Shown piece by piece: positions 6,736-12,953 of a stretch of DNA of 35,285 bases. The DNA comes from a virus: the IMG/VR virus record IMGVR_UViG_3300044640_001033, positions 1-35,285 of that record; one strand, written 5' to 3'. Made by a program: the position numbers and the translations under genes. Each line of letters begins with the position of its first letter. Positions within the stretch are counted from its first letter, which is position 1. The notes under the pieces are model-generated. The model did no database searches. It saw only the letters and a list, made by a program, of their open reading frames with translations, and was not told the DNA's origin.

Positions 6736-7481
6736 GCGGGCAGCTCTTGCGATGGTTGGGCGATGGATGGAGTGGTCGTCAGTCCGTGGCATTTCTGCTG
6801 GTAGTCGCAGAAGCAGCATTTGAAGAACGCTGGGTTTTCCGAGATCCGCGGCATTTCCTCCGGCGACTCGGTGCGAATGATCCTCGCGGCCTTGTCGGAG
6901 AGCTCTTGTGCATCTTGAAGATTGAACTCCACAAACTCGGCGTAAACCTCGCCCGTGTTGCGGTTGATGGCAGTGAAGAGCGAGCCATTGGGCACGTCGA
7001 GGTAGGCCATGTAGGTCTGGAGCTGGCCGTAGTAGACCGGTTTGCTTTCCTTCACGCCCTTCTTCGCCGTCTCCTTCCAGCTCTTGTCGTTGAGCCCCTT
7101 GTTCTCCCAAATGATTGGGTACGGGAGGTCGAGCGGCCCCGCGGTGATGACGCCATCGCAATGGCCGGCGAGCTTGCCGCCCGCGACCTTGAATCCAAAT
7201 TGCCCGCCGCTGGGGGTGGTGGTCTGGAGGGCGAAGCCCGCGCCGATGAGGTAGTTTGCCACGCGGTTCTCAGCGTCGTGGCCCATGTCGAACACGCGCA
7301 GGATCTTTCCAGAGAAGCGGTCGGCCTTGTCGGTTGGCGCTTTGTGGTACTCGTAGGCCAGCATGCGCGAGCACTCCTCGCCCCACCTGGAGGCTCCGAG
7401 GTATTCGCGTGGTGTCTGCTTGGCATTGACTTCCTGCATCGACTTGTCGAGCAGCGGTTCTAGTAGGTGGGTGATGTTCAT
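6714..7481 (-). CDS. PD-(D/E)XK nuclease, Cas4/RecB-like
   Basis: A 255-residue nuclease of the Cas4/RecB family, counted from the ATG at 7481, which overlaps the upstream stop (ATGA). Motifs are a GHDAEN block (H68, E71), the metal-binding AGHCDGVI (D109), the IIWENKG core (E126, K128) and QLQTYMAY (Q153). Cysteines C222, C225 and C231 (FKCCFCDYQQKC), together with an early C37, match the Fe-S cluster arrangement of Cas4-like exonucleases. In phages such enzymes process DNA ends for recombination or replication. Here it sits one small gene from the primase-helicase and in the same operon as a Sak4-like ATPase. The Fe-S cluster is inferred from the cysteine pattern. Confidence 0.8.
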   Translation of the reverse strand: MNITHLLEPLLDKSMQEVNAKQTPREYLGASRWGEECSRMLAYEYHKAPTDKADRFSGKILRVFDMGHDAENRVANYLIGAGFALQTTTPSGGQFGFKVAGGKLAGHCDGVITAGPLDLPYPIIWENKGLNDKSWKETAKKGVKESKPVYYGQLQTYMAYLDVPNGSLFTAINRNTGEVYAEFVEFNLQDAQELSDKAARIIRTESPEEMPRISENPAFFKCCFCDYQQKCHGLTTTPSIAQPSQELPAWITNRT

Positions 7482-7660
7482 GGTTCGATAAGATATTCGC
7501 ATTCAAATGCGATGATGGGTGGTGGTGCGATTGCAACGTAGATATTCGGGCGAGGAGCGGTTCTGCGCAGGCATGTTTTGCACCCTTCGCGCCAGCCTTC
7601 TTCGTCGGATCCTTCTCCATTGCAGCGTGCCACGTCGGATGGTAGGTGGTTGTCGCTCAT
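7478..7660 (-). CDS. Small cysteine-bearing phage protein
   Basis: A 60-residue protein from the ATG at 7660, which overlaps the previous stop; a start at 7693 would add 11 residues. The core GCKTCLRRTAPR followed by APPPIIAFECEYLIEP resembles a family of very small phage proteins I remember with a C..CLRRT...PP.I.F.CE pattern. The cysteines could bind zinc. No function is known to me. Its stop overlaps the nuclease start, so both are translated together. Confidence 0.6.
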   Translation of the reverse strand: MSDNHLPSDVARCNGEGSDEEGWREGCKTCLRRTAPRPNIYVAIAPPPIIAFECEYLIEP

Positions 7661-7935
7661 GGTTCGGTGTTCGTTGACGCAACCTGATTGCAAATATGGA
7701 GGCAGCGGAAATAACCGGCGCCGTCTACGGCGTTGTCGCGTTTGCGCTGGTGAATCTCGCGGGAGAGCTTCAGGCAGATCATGAACATCGCCACGTCGCG
7801 GGCTTCAAATTCGATGCCCTTGAGCGCGCTCCACATCTTGGCGGTGCGCGCGAAGTCCTGATCCGGTGGTCCGTATTGTGCTTGCCGATCACCGGTGGTG
7901 AGGCGGAGTGCTTCTTCGAGGATGTCTTCTTCCAT
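7657..7935 (-). CDS. DUF6378-like phage protein
   Basis: A 92-residue protein that fits the DUF6378 pattern: an N-terminal LEEALRLTTGDRQAQYGPPDQDF, a middle ALKGIEFEARDVAMFMICLKLSRE, and a late DNAVDGAGY. The family is common in temperate phages and its biochemical role is unknown. The conserved 'GDR..qYG.p' and 'DN.vD.aGY' blocks look like a helical nucleotide-pyrophosphatase-type scaffold, but I would not claim that activity. It starts four bases after the DnaA-like gene ends and overlaps the next start. Confidence 0.75.
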   Translation of the reverse strand: MEEDILEEALRLTTGDRQAQYGPPDQDFARTAKMWSALKGIEFEARDVAMFMICLKLSREIHQRKRDNAVDGAGYFRCLHICNQVASTNTEP

Positions 7936-7939
7936 GGTG

Positions 7940-8263
7940 TTAGTTGATTCTGAATTTGTCGATGATGGGCACGATCGAGCGGGCGCCTTCTTTGGTCTTG
8001 CAGGAATCCGAGATTCCCTTCACGCCGCGGCACACCGAGCGGGTTGTCATGCCGAACCACGACGCAAGCGTGGCCTGCGGCACGCCATGGAATCGGTTGA
8101 AGACGAAGAAGATCATCGAACGCCATGCGGAGGCTCGATGATTGGGGCGTTGGATGAACATGTCCTCCCACGTCACGCCTTCGGCGTGCGAGAGGATCTT
8201 CTTCATGATCGCGACCTGATCGCTTGTTGGTTTTCTGTCGAATAGTTGGTTGGTTAGGTCCAT
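7940..8263 (-). CDS. DnaA domain IV-like DNA-binding protein
   Basis: A 107-residue protein. Residues about 42-100 (RASAWRSMIFFVFNRFHGVPQATLASWFGMTTRSVCRGVKGI) resemble the C-terminal DNA-binding domain of DnaA, where a helix of the type AR.iamYl.r...g.sl..IG..FG.rdhsTV.ha precedes a recognition helix. There is no AAA+ domain, so this would be a stand-alone origin- or operator-binding protein. It lies between the SF2 helicase and the primase-helicase group, so an initiator or loader role is reasonable. A TrpR-like repressor is the main alternative fold. The match is by pattern and moderately secure. Confidence 0.6.
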   Translation of the reverse strand: MDLTNQLFDRKPTSDQVAIMKKILSHAEGVTWEDMFIQRPNHRASAWRSMIFFVFNRFHGVPQATLASWFGMTTRSVCRGVKGISDSCKTKEGARSIVPIIDKFRIN

Positions 8264-8272
8264 GTCGGATGT

Positions 8273-8301
8273 ATGTTGGCTATGTCTGATTTATTCGTCA
8301 A
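8273..8301 (-). promoter_or_regulatory. Candidate internal promoter before the DnaA-like gene
   Basis: On the minus strand, TTGACG (plus 8296-8301), 17 bases and CAACAT (plus 8273-8278) sit in the 49-base gap after the SF2 helicase gene. The -35 is the same TTGACG as at 4257-4262 and 12489-12494. The -10 is poor and lies only 9 bases from the ATG, so confidence is low. Confidence 0.25.
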
Positions 8302-8312
8302 TGGTTTTTTTC

Positions 8313-9968
8313 TTAGTGTGCGTGCGCCGTGATGCTGGATTGGATTTTCTTCTCGTTGAACTTCCAGGTGAGCATGCACGCGGCCTTGTATCTGTTAGGC
8401 GCTGAGAAGCTCATTGGGTTGATGCCCAGGAGTTGGCACTGCTTTTCGCTCGCCCTCTCGTTGAGCCACCGCTTGCTCTTCTTGGCCGCGGATTTATCGC
8501 CGTGGGTGCGGAGGAAGTCGTCGCCATTGGCGAGCGCCATGATCTTATCGTGCGAGCGGTTGAGCAGGCGGATGTTGCGCTCACCCTTGACCACGCCGTA
8601 GGTCCACCAGATGCCGGCGTAGCTCACTAGGATGGCTGCGGCGGAGAGGCCGTCGGCAATCACCACTTGGTTGTCCCAGAGGGCCTCCCAGCGGTAGGGA
8701 GAAAGCTCCAGCAGGTCGATCTCGGTGAGAACGAAATCCCCCACGAGCGCCCGCCCGTCACGGTCTTCGGTGAGGAATTGGTGGGCGCAGGCTGGGCAGG
8801 TCCGGCAGCCCATCGGTATGATGGTATCACACTTCGGGCATTCCTTGGTTGGCGCTTCACCTGGCTTCGCCTGCCGCGAGTCGATCACCGCATCCACCTC
8901 CAGCCCGCCGTGGTTGAGCAGGCTGGATCCGAGATCGATGATGATGCAGTCGTCCTTGATGAGACCTGGGTATTGGTCCGGCTCGGAGATCGTGCGAAGC
9001 CCGCGGCCAATCATCTGGATCATAGTGCCCTTGTGCATCGACGGCCGGTTGAGGATCACGCAGCTCACCGATGGCTCGTCAAACCCCTCGGTCGCCACGG
9101 CGCAATTCCATACCATCTGCGTCTCACCGGTCTTGAAGCGGCGCCATATTGCCCGCCTCACGGCTTCGGGCGTGGTGCCGTCCACGCATTCCGCCGCCAC
9201 GCCGGCAGCACCGAATGCTTCGGTCATGTGCTTGGCGTGCGCCACGTTGGTGGCAAAGCCGATTGTCTTGCGGTCTTTGGCGAGGTCGAACCACTCTTGG
9301 ATCACGCGCTCCGTCACCGGCTCGATGTCCATTAGGGCGGCGGCGGCGTCCATATCGAACTCGCTGCCGTGCTTCTTCAGCGAACCGAGTTGGTCCTGCA
9401 TCCCCAGGTCGATGACAAACGTCCGCGGGCGGACGAGAAATCCGCTCTGCACCATCTCGCCCAGCGAAACGATGTCGGCCACGTTGCTGAACACCGCGCG
9501 CAGCCCCTTGCCATCACCCCGCTCTGGGGTGGCGGTCACGCCGAGGATGTGGGTGGCTGGGTTGAGCTCCTTCGCCTGCTCGATGACGCGGAGGTATGAT
9601 GCGGCGCTGGCGTGGTGAGCTTCGTCGATGACCACCAAGTCCACCGGCTTCATAAGCGGTATGCTTGCCTTGGTACCTAGCGATTGTACCATGGCGAAGG
9701 TGTGCCCATCGGGCGCCCACCGCTTGTGGTCAGCAGCGAACGTGGCGGTGGTGGCCTCCGGCGCCACGCGCTGGAACTTCCCGCGGTTCTGCTCCAATAG
9801 CTCGATCCGGTGTTGGAGTACGAGCGACCGAGGGTAGCTGGCAGCGATGGCCGAGAGGGCGATTGTTTTGCCAAATCCCACGGTGGCCACGCCGATCGTG
9901 TTGCCGTGCTGCTGGAGCGCGGATTTGCAGCGGTCAACGAATACCGTCTGCCGAGGTCTGAGTTGCAT
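8313..9968 (-). CDS. SF2 DEAD/DEAH-box helicase with zinc finger
   Basis: A 551-residue superfamily 2 helicase. N-terminal Q-like motif LRPRQ (3-7), Walker A VGFGKT (30-35), motif II VIDEAH (113-118) and motif III TATPER (145-150). In the second RecA-like lobe are ATEGFD (292-297) and motif VI QMIGRGLRT (318-326). A four- or five-cysteine zinc finger follows (C377, C380, C388, C391, C394), as in many phage SSL2/RadD-type helicases. It probably remodels replication forks or recombination intermediates. The gene is preceded by a 24-base leader and the 79-nt inverted-repeat element. Motifs are complete, so it should be an active ATPase. Confidence 0.88.
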   Translation of the reverse strand: MQLRPRQTVFVDRCKSALQQHGNTIGVATVGFGKTIALSAIAASYPRSLVLQHRIELLEQNRGKFQRVAPEATTATFAADHKRWAPDGHTFAMVQSLGTKASIPLMKPVDLVVIDEAHHASAASYLRVIEQAKELNPATHILGVTATPERGDGKGLRAVFSNVADIVSLGEMVQSGFLVRPRTFVIDLGMQDQLGSLKKHGSEFDMDAAAALMDIEPVTERVIQEWFDLAKDRKTIGFATNVAHAKHMTEAFGAAGVAAECVDGTTPEAVRRAIWRRFKTGETQMVWNCAVATEGFDEPSVSCVILNRPSMHKGTMIQMIGRGLRTISEPDQYPGLIKDDCIIIDLGSSLLNHGGLEVDAVIDSRQAKPGEAPTKECPKCDTIIPMGCRTCPACAHQFLTEDRDGRALVGDFVLTEIDLLELSPYRWEALWDNQVVIADGLSAAAILVSYAGIWWTYGVVKGERNIRLLNRSHDKIMALANGDDFLRTHGDKSAAKKSKRWLNERASEKQCQLLGINPMSFSAPNRYKAACMLTWKFNEKKIQSSITAHAH

Positions 9969-9992
9969 GGTGTGTTGTGATGAAAATGAAAA

Positions 9993-10071
9993 GTCTGCTA
10001 GTGGCGTGTTTCACACGGCAACAACGCACCTGTATCGGGCTCTCCCCAACCACCATGCACCACTAGCAGAC
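9993..10071 (-). ncRNA. Candidate structured RNA or attenuator, 79 nt
   Basis: Perfect 12-bp arms GTCTGCTAGTGG (9993-10004) and CCACTAGCAGAC (10060-10071) enclose 55 bases. A second hairpin CGTGT-TTC-ACACG (10005-10017) lies inside, immediately after the first arm. On the minus strand the element ends in a TTTT run 24 bases before the helicase ATG, and it begins 7 bases past the stop of the small gene at 10079. It could be an attenuator or terminator, an mRNA-processing element or a small RNA. It does not look like a tRNA. The pairing is seen directly; the role is inferred. Confidence 0.5.
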
Positions 10072-10078
10072 AGAATTT

Positions 10079-10267
10079 TTATACGGATGAGACGAAATCG
10101 CAGTCAAGATGTTCCTGTAATGCTTTTCGCGCTCTCCACCCGACTGGACCAGACGCGCTGGCCAGCCGGAGGATTGTTTCGATAGCAGCCGCTTTGCATG
10201 GTGTTGTGCTGTGTAGCGTTTGCAACGCGGCCCATAGCTCTAACAGGATCAGGGTTTGTTGAGCCAC
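10079..10267 (-). CDS. Small helical protein with GTG start
   Basis: A 62-residue protein from a GTG at 10267, overlapping the end of the upstream ssDNA-binding-type gene by 19 bases. An AGGAG site lies 7 bases before this GTG, which supports the start. The product is mostly helical (LILLELWAALQTLH ... AIETILRLASASGPVGWRARKALQEHL) with a normal-looking composition. No family is recognised. It fills the space between the upstream gene and the 79-nt structured element. A longer reading of the same frame upstream of the GTG would overlap the neighbour heavily and is not favoured. Confidence 0.45.
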   Translation of the reverse strand: MAQQTLILLELWAALQTLHSTTPCKAAAIETILRLASASGPVGWRARKALQEHLDCDFVSSV

Positions 10268-10821
10268 GATGGCGCTCCTGATGCCGGAGCTGCTGGAGTC
10301 GCGAATGCGGTCGAGCGGGTGGCGGGTTGATTGCCACTGATGAGCTCGCTCCAGCCCTTGTAGCCGGAGCCGGAGTTGGGATTCGGGGTGAGCCACTCAC
10401 CAACCTTGTTCTTGTCGGCGTAGCCATCAGTGCCCTTCTCCACTTTCACGCGGACGCCGATCGTGCCGCCATCAATGTCGGCGATGACGTCACCGATGCA
10501 GGTTCCCTCGCTGTTATAGCGGGTGTAGCTATTCTCGTCGGCAGGCTTAAAGATTCCGACAGCTTCGCAAATGCGAGTGAGCGCGAGCAGGCCCATCTTT
10601 CTTCCGCCGTCGCTGGCGTTAGGGCAGAATGGATCCATAATCATGTCGAAGATTTTGCGACCAGCAAAAGCCCCGTCGGCCATGGTGAGCTCGACGTCGA
10701 GGTATTGAGCGCCCGATGCTTTGGATTTCTTGATGGATCGAACGGTGAGGTACGCTTTGCACAAAGTGCCTTGCGGGATGAGTGCGATTGCGTCTTGTTG
10801 GGATGAGTTAGGACTGAACAT
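10249..10821 (-). CDS. DUF669-like ssDNA-binding phage protein
   Basis: A 190-residue protein. Residues about 15-140 have the OB-like pattern of DUF669-type and single-strand-binding phage proteins: IPQGTLCKAYLTVRSIKKSKASGAQYLDVELTMADGAFAGRKIFDMI, then GLLALTRICEAVGI and GVRVKVEKGTDGYADKNKVGEWL. The C-terminal 40 residues are low-complexity (Pro, Ala, Ser) and end SWLNKP rather than in the acidic tip of classical SSB. It is expected to coat single strands for the neighbouring Sak4-like ATPase, its usual partner. The ATG has an A/T-rich leader and no clear ribosome site. Confidence 0.7.
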   Translation of the reverse strand: MFSPNSSQQDAIALIPQGTLCKAYLTVRSIKKSKASGAQYLDVELTMADGAFAGRKIFDMIMDPFCPNASDGGRKMGLLALTRICEAVGIFKPADENSYTRYNSEGTCIGDVIADIDGGTIGVRVKVEKGTDGYADKNKVGEWLTPNPNSGSGYKGWSELISGNQPATRSTAFATPAAPASGAPSWLNKP

Positions 10822-10857
10822 AGTAGTATTATTTTCTTTGGTTGTTGGTTGTGAGAA

Positions 10858-11724
10858 TTAGATGGTTGTAGTGAGGGCGGTATCGAGGCGTTTGCCGGTG
10901 TGGATTTTATTCATAAGCGCGCCAAGATCCGGCGGCTCAAGCTCCTCCAGCCGACCTGAACGATCTTTCGCTGGAAATCCCATGCCGTTGTCTTGGGTGC
11001 AGTAGAAGCACCTGCTTTTCTTCCCCTCCACCACCAGCGGCTTGCCGTTTACGTCATGGACATAATCGAGCGTAAGCACCTGATCGAAGATGCCGGCGAT
11101 TTCGCGGGCGGCCTTCGACCCCTCAATTTGTGGTACGTATGAGACGCGCTTCAGATCATCTTCCATGCGATCGAGGATCCCAACCACGACAATCGACTTC
11201 GGCGAGTGCTGGAGGTGGGTGAGCCACTTGATCATCTCGCGACCAAGAAGGCCGTAGGCGCCAAGGGTGTCCTGCTTGCCGGTCTTCTGCGAGAATGCCT
11301 CGGGCTGGGTAAGCGCCCATGAGAAGCACCACCGCGACGCAACCGTGATTGAGTCGATGTAGATGGTTGAGTATTTCTCCAACTCCTTCGCGCCACCAAG
11401 GAGGTTGGCGATTTGATCAAACATGGCCGCGGAGTATGCGCCCGATGCGTCGGCTGGATCGGCGCCACCCACAAAGAGGGCGAGCGCGCGAGTCATTTCC
11501 CACGGGTGAGCGCCCACGTCAGTGGCGAGTTTGCGGATATCCACCACGTCTCCCGCCCAATCCTGGAGGGCGAGCGTGCCGCCTTCAAGGTCAAGGAAGA
11601 GGGTGGACTTGGCGTCAAGTGTGCGGGCCTGCGTGGTCTTGCCGACCCCGCTCTGCCCGAACATGGCGATGTTTATTTTTGGACGGGCTTTGAGGCGCTC
11701 GTCGGCCTTAATGATACCTTTCAT
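10858..11724 (-). CDS. Sak4-like P-loop ATPase (AAA_24), phage recombination
   Basis: A 288-residue RecA-like ATPase of the AAA_24/Sak4 group. Walker A is GQSGVGKT (23-30), an LDLEGG segment follows (45-49), and Walker B is IYIDS with D124. Sensor-type IVVVGILDRMEDDLKR and a C-terminal LEELEPPDL tail are also present. Sak4 proteins anneal or exchange strands together with a single-strand-binding partner, and the DUF669-like gene follows directly. With the Cas4-like nuclease in the same operon this makes a plausible phage recombination set. No RecT, Beta or Erf protein is present. Confidence 0.78.
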   Translation of the reverse strand: MKGIIKADERLKARPKINIAMFGQSGVGKTTQARTLDAKSTLFLDLEGGTLALQDWAGDVVDIRKLATDVGAHPWEMTRALALFVGGADPADASGAYSAAMFDQIANLLGGAKELEKYSTIYIDSITVASRWCFSWALTQPEAFSQKTGKQDTLGAYGLLGREMIKWLTHLQHSPKSIVVVGILDRMEDDLKRVSYVPQIEGSKAAREIAGIFDQVLTLDYVHDVNGKPLVVEGKKSRCFYCTQDNGMGFPAKDRSGRLEELEPPDLGALMNKIHTGKRLDTALTTTI

Positions 11725-11744
11725 TTTTTGCTTTCTGTTTTTGG

Positions 11745-12158
11745 TTATTCCTTGTCCTCGACCACCTTGATCGAGAACGGGGAAAGTTTCACCTGCCGCG
11801 CGAGGATGATCTCGCCGAGGAGTGGGTGGTCAATGGCTTCCAGCTTGCGGAAGTTTTCCTCCGCGATGGACAACTCCGCTTTGATGATTGTGTGCGCGTC
11901 GGGCAGCTTGGCGGCAACCGCCTTGAGCTTCTCGCTGTCCCACTTCACCGTCTTGCGGATGGTACCTTGGATCTCGATTCCCTCCACGGAGAGCTTGAAG
12001 TCACCATGGTCGGCGTTCTTGATAAACAAGCGCTCTTCCATCGACGGCCATGAAATGTGCGCCAGGGCGGCGTCGATGTCGGCGATCTCGCTCTTAATGT
12101 TGTTGGCTCGCGCGACCAGCGCTTTGCGCTGAGCAACGAGTTCTTCTGTGTGTGTCAT
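11745..12158 (-). CDS. Conserved phage early protein, coiled coil plus small domain
   Basis: A 137-residue protein. Residues 1-45 form a coiled coil (ELVAQRKALVARANNIKSEIADIDAAL). Residues about 60-137 contain IQGTIRKTVKWDSEKLKAVAAKLPD, then a helix and a terminal strand. The latter resembles a phage family found beside recombination genes, in which a beta strand and R.v.WD...L...a..lp are conserved. The ATG overlaps the Cro-like gene's stop (ATGA). It is the second gene of the early operon. Function is unknown; a single-strand annealing accessory role would fit the position. Confidence 0.55.
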   Translation of the reverse strand: MTHTEELVAQRKALVARANNIKSEIADIDAALAHISWPSMEERLFIKNADHGDFKLSVEGIEIQGTIRKTVKWDSEKLKAVAAKLPDAHTIIKAELSIAEENFRKLEAIDHPLLGEIILARQVKLSPFSIKVVEDKE

Positions 12159-12397
12159 GTCAATTGCTTGTTGATGTAGTTGTTAATGTCGATTGGCTTG
12201 CCGATGGTTGCACCCAGCGCGCCAAGTTGAACCAAGCGGCGAGTGGGTACGCATCCGCGGGTAATCCAACTGTCGATCGTCTTGATGGAGATGTGCTGGT
12301 CATGCTTCATCAAAAGCCTCCAGAGTTGGGTGGTACCACCGAAATGCGACACTAGCTTTTTGGCGTCCATTGGTTTGTCTGATGTGGTGTTGTTCAT
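12155..12397 (-). CDS. Cro-like HTH regulator
   Basis: An 80-residue protein from the ATG at 12397; upstream codons in the same frame run through the control region and are not coding. Residues 12-75 fit a Cro/CII/YdaS-type helix-turn-helix: KLVSHFGGTTQLWRLLMK ... ISIKTIDSWITRGCVPTRRLVQLGAL. It is the first gene of the leftward early operon and is divergent from the repressor, as cro is from cI in lambdoid phages. It probably shuts off the repressor promoter during lytic growth by binding sites in 12398-12554. No good ribosome site is seen. Confidence 0.7.
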   Translation of the reverse strand: MNNTTSDKPMDAKKLVSHFGGTTQLWRLLMKHDQHISIKTIDSWITRGCVPTRRLVQLGALGATIGKPIDINNYINKQLT

Positions 12398-12425
12398 CGG
12401 CGCGCGGCCAACATGCAAAAAATGC

Positions 12426-12436
12426 ACTGTCACAGT
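12426..12436. promoter_or_regulatory. Short palindrome near early promoter region
   Basis: ACTGTCACAGT is a perfect 5-1-5 palindrome in the divergent control region, about 30 bases upstream of the Cro-like start. It overlaps a minus-strand TTGACT (plus 12434-12439) that could be a -35 box, although no convincing -10 box follows 17 bases on. It is a candidate regulator site for the leftward operon. Confidence 0.3.
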
Positions 12437-12488
12437 CAAATCTTTTTTCTTCTTTTTTTTGGGGACTTTATCCAACGACAAAAATCTG

Positions 12489-12518
12489 TTGACGATCCTG
12501 TATTTTGCAGGATATTGT
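12489..12518 (+). promoter_or_regulatory. Repressor promoter
   Basis: TTGACG (12489-12494), an 18-base spacer and TATTGT (12513-12518) form a plausible sigma70 promoter 36 bases before the repressor ATG. The spacer is almost exactly filled by the 17-bp operator dyad, so the repressor would control itself. Confidence 0.6.
12496..12512. promoter_or_regulatory. Repressor operator in control region
   Basis: TCCTGTATTTTGCAGGA has arms ATCCTG/CAGGAT (12495-12513 with the flanking bases) around a 7-base AT-rich centre. It lies between the -35 and -10 boxes. A near-identical site occurs at 26-42, before the rightward genes at the left end. Confidence 0.55.
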
Positions 12519-12554
12519 CGTTGTAGCAAGACACAAACCAACAGGAAAACAACC

Positions 12555-12953
12555 ATGGCACGCAATACAAACTACGCACCACTGGGGGCAAACCCCGATC
12601 AAGCAAAGGAAGAGTTCGGAGAAAAACTCCGGCATTACATGAATCAGCGCGGATGGAATCAGTCCGACCTGGCTCGCGAAGCGGGCCTCCGCCGCGATGC
12701 AATCTCAACATACGTGAGGGGCAAGGTGTGGCCGGATCCATCCAACCTACGAAAGCTGTCTGATGCGCTTCGAGTGGCGCCAGGCGACCTAATTAAAGGC
12801 ATGTCCGATGTTCCTAGTAGTTCGCCATCACGCCAGACAACGCCTCAGGTGGAGATCCAACAGACAGGAGAGAATGAAATATTCCTGCGAATCAACCGAT
12901 CGGTTTCGTTGGAGCAGGCAGCCCAGATCCTCGCCATCTTGAAGGCGCGGTGA
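12555..12953 (+). CDS. CI-like repressor, short form without peptidase domain
   Basis: A 132-residue protein with an N-terminal HTH_3 domain at about residues 20-75: FGEKLRHYMNQRGWNQSDLAREAGL followed by RRDAISTYVRGKVWPDPSNLRKLSDAL. A Ser/Thr/Pro linker leads to a short C-terminal strand-helix segment (EIFLRINRSVSLEQAAQILAILKA) that may dimerise. The LexA-like S24 peptidase domain of classical CI is absent, so RecA-stimulated self-cleavage is not expected. The ATG at 12555 has CAGGA eight bases upstream. The gene is divergent from the Cro-like gene and is followed by the excisionase-like gene with a TGATG overlap, making a repressor-xis-int transcription unit. Confidence 0.75.
   Translation: MARNTNYAPLGANPDQAKEEFGEKLRHYMNQRGWNQSDLAREAGLRRDAISTYVRGKVWPDPSNLRKLSDALRVAPGDLIKGMSDVPSSSPSRQTTPQVEIQQTGENEIFLRINRSVSLEQAAQILAILKAR

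Larger units (their letters stand above)
12474..12522. promoter_or_regulatory. Outer inverted repeat around repressor promoter
   Basis: AACGACAA (12474-12481) and TTGTCGTT (12515-12522) form a perfect 8-bp inverted repeat spaced by 33 bases. It encloses the -35 box and operator of the repressor promoter. The right arm overlaps the -10 region. It could bind a second regulator such as the Cro-like protein, or form a loop. Confidence 0.4.

Noticed and set aside
6738-7161. Long leftward frame upstream of the 65-aa gene (would give 207 aa)
   Set aside because: It lies wholly inside the nuclease gene in another frame and has the Arg/Gln/His/Pro-rich composition of a shadow frame. Only the part from the ATG at 6735 looks like a gene.
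6747-7463. Rightward 238-aa frame opposite the nuclease
   Set aside because: It is antisense to a gene with intact Cas4-like motifs and has no start signal or recognisable domain.
9993-10071. tRNA gene
   Set aside because: The length is tRNA-like, but the closing stem is 12 bp and there is no T-loop consensus, anticodon arm or CCA context.
12243-12554. Upstream extension of the repressor frame
   Set aside because: It reads through the Cro-like gene and the promoter. The ATG at 12555 has a ribosome site and the usual HTH spacing.
12398-12565. N-terminal extension of the Cro-like gene through the control region
   Set aside because: It would cross the repressor promoter and operator and includes a run of six lysines from the T-rich tract. 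The ATG at 12397 gives a normal HTH protein.
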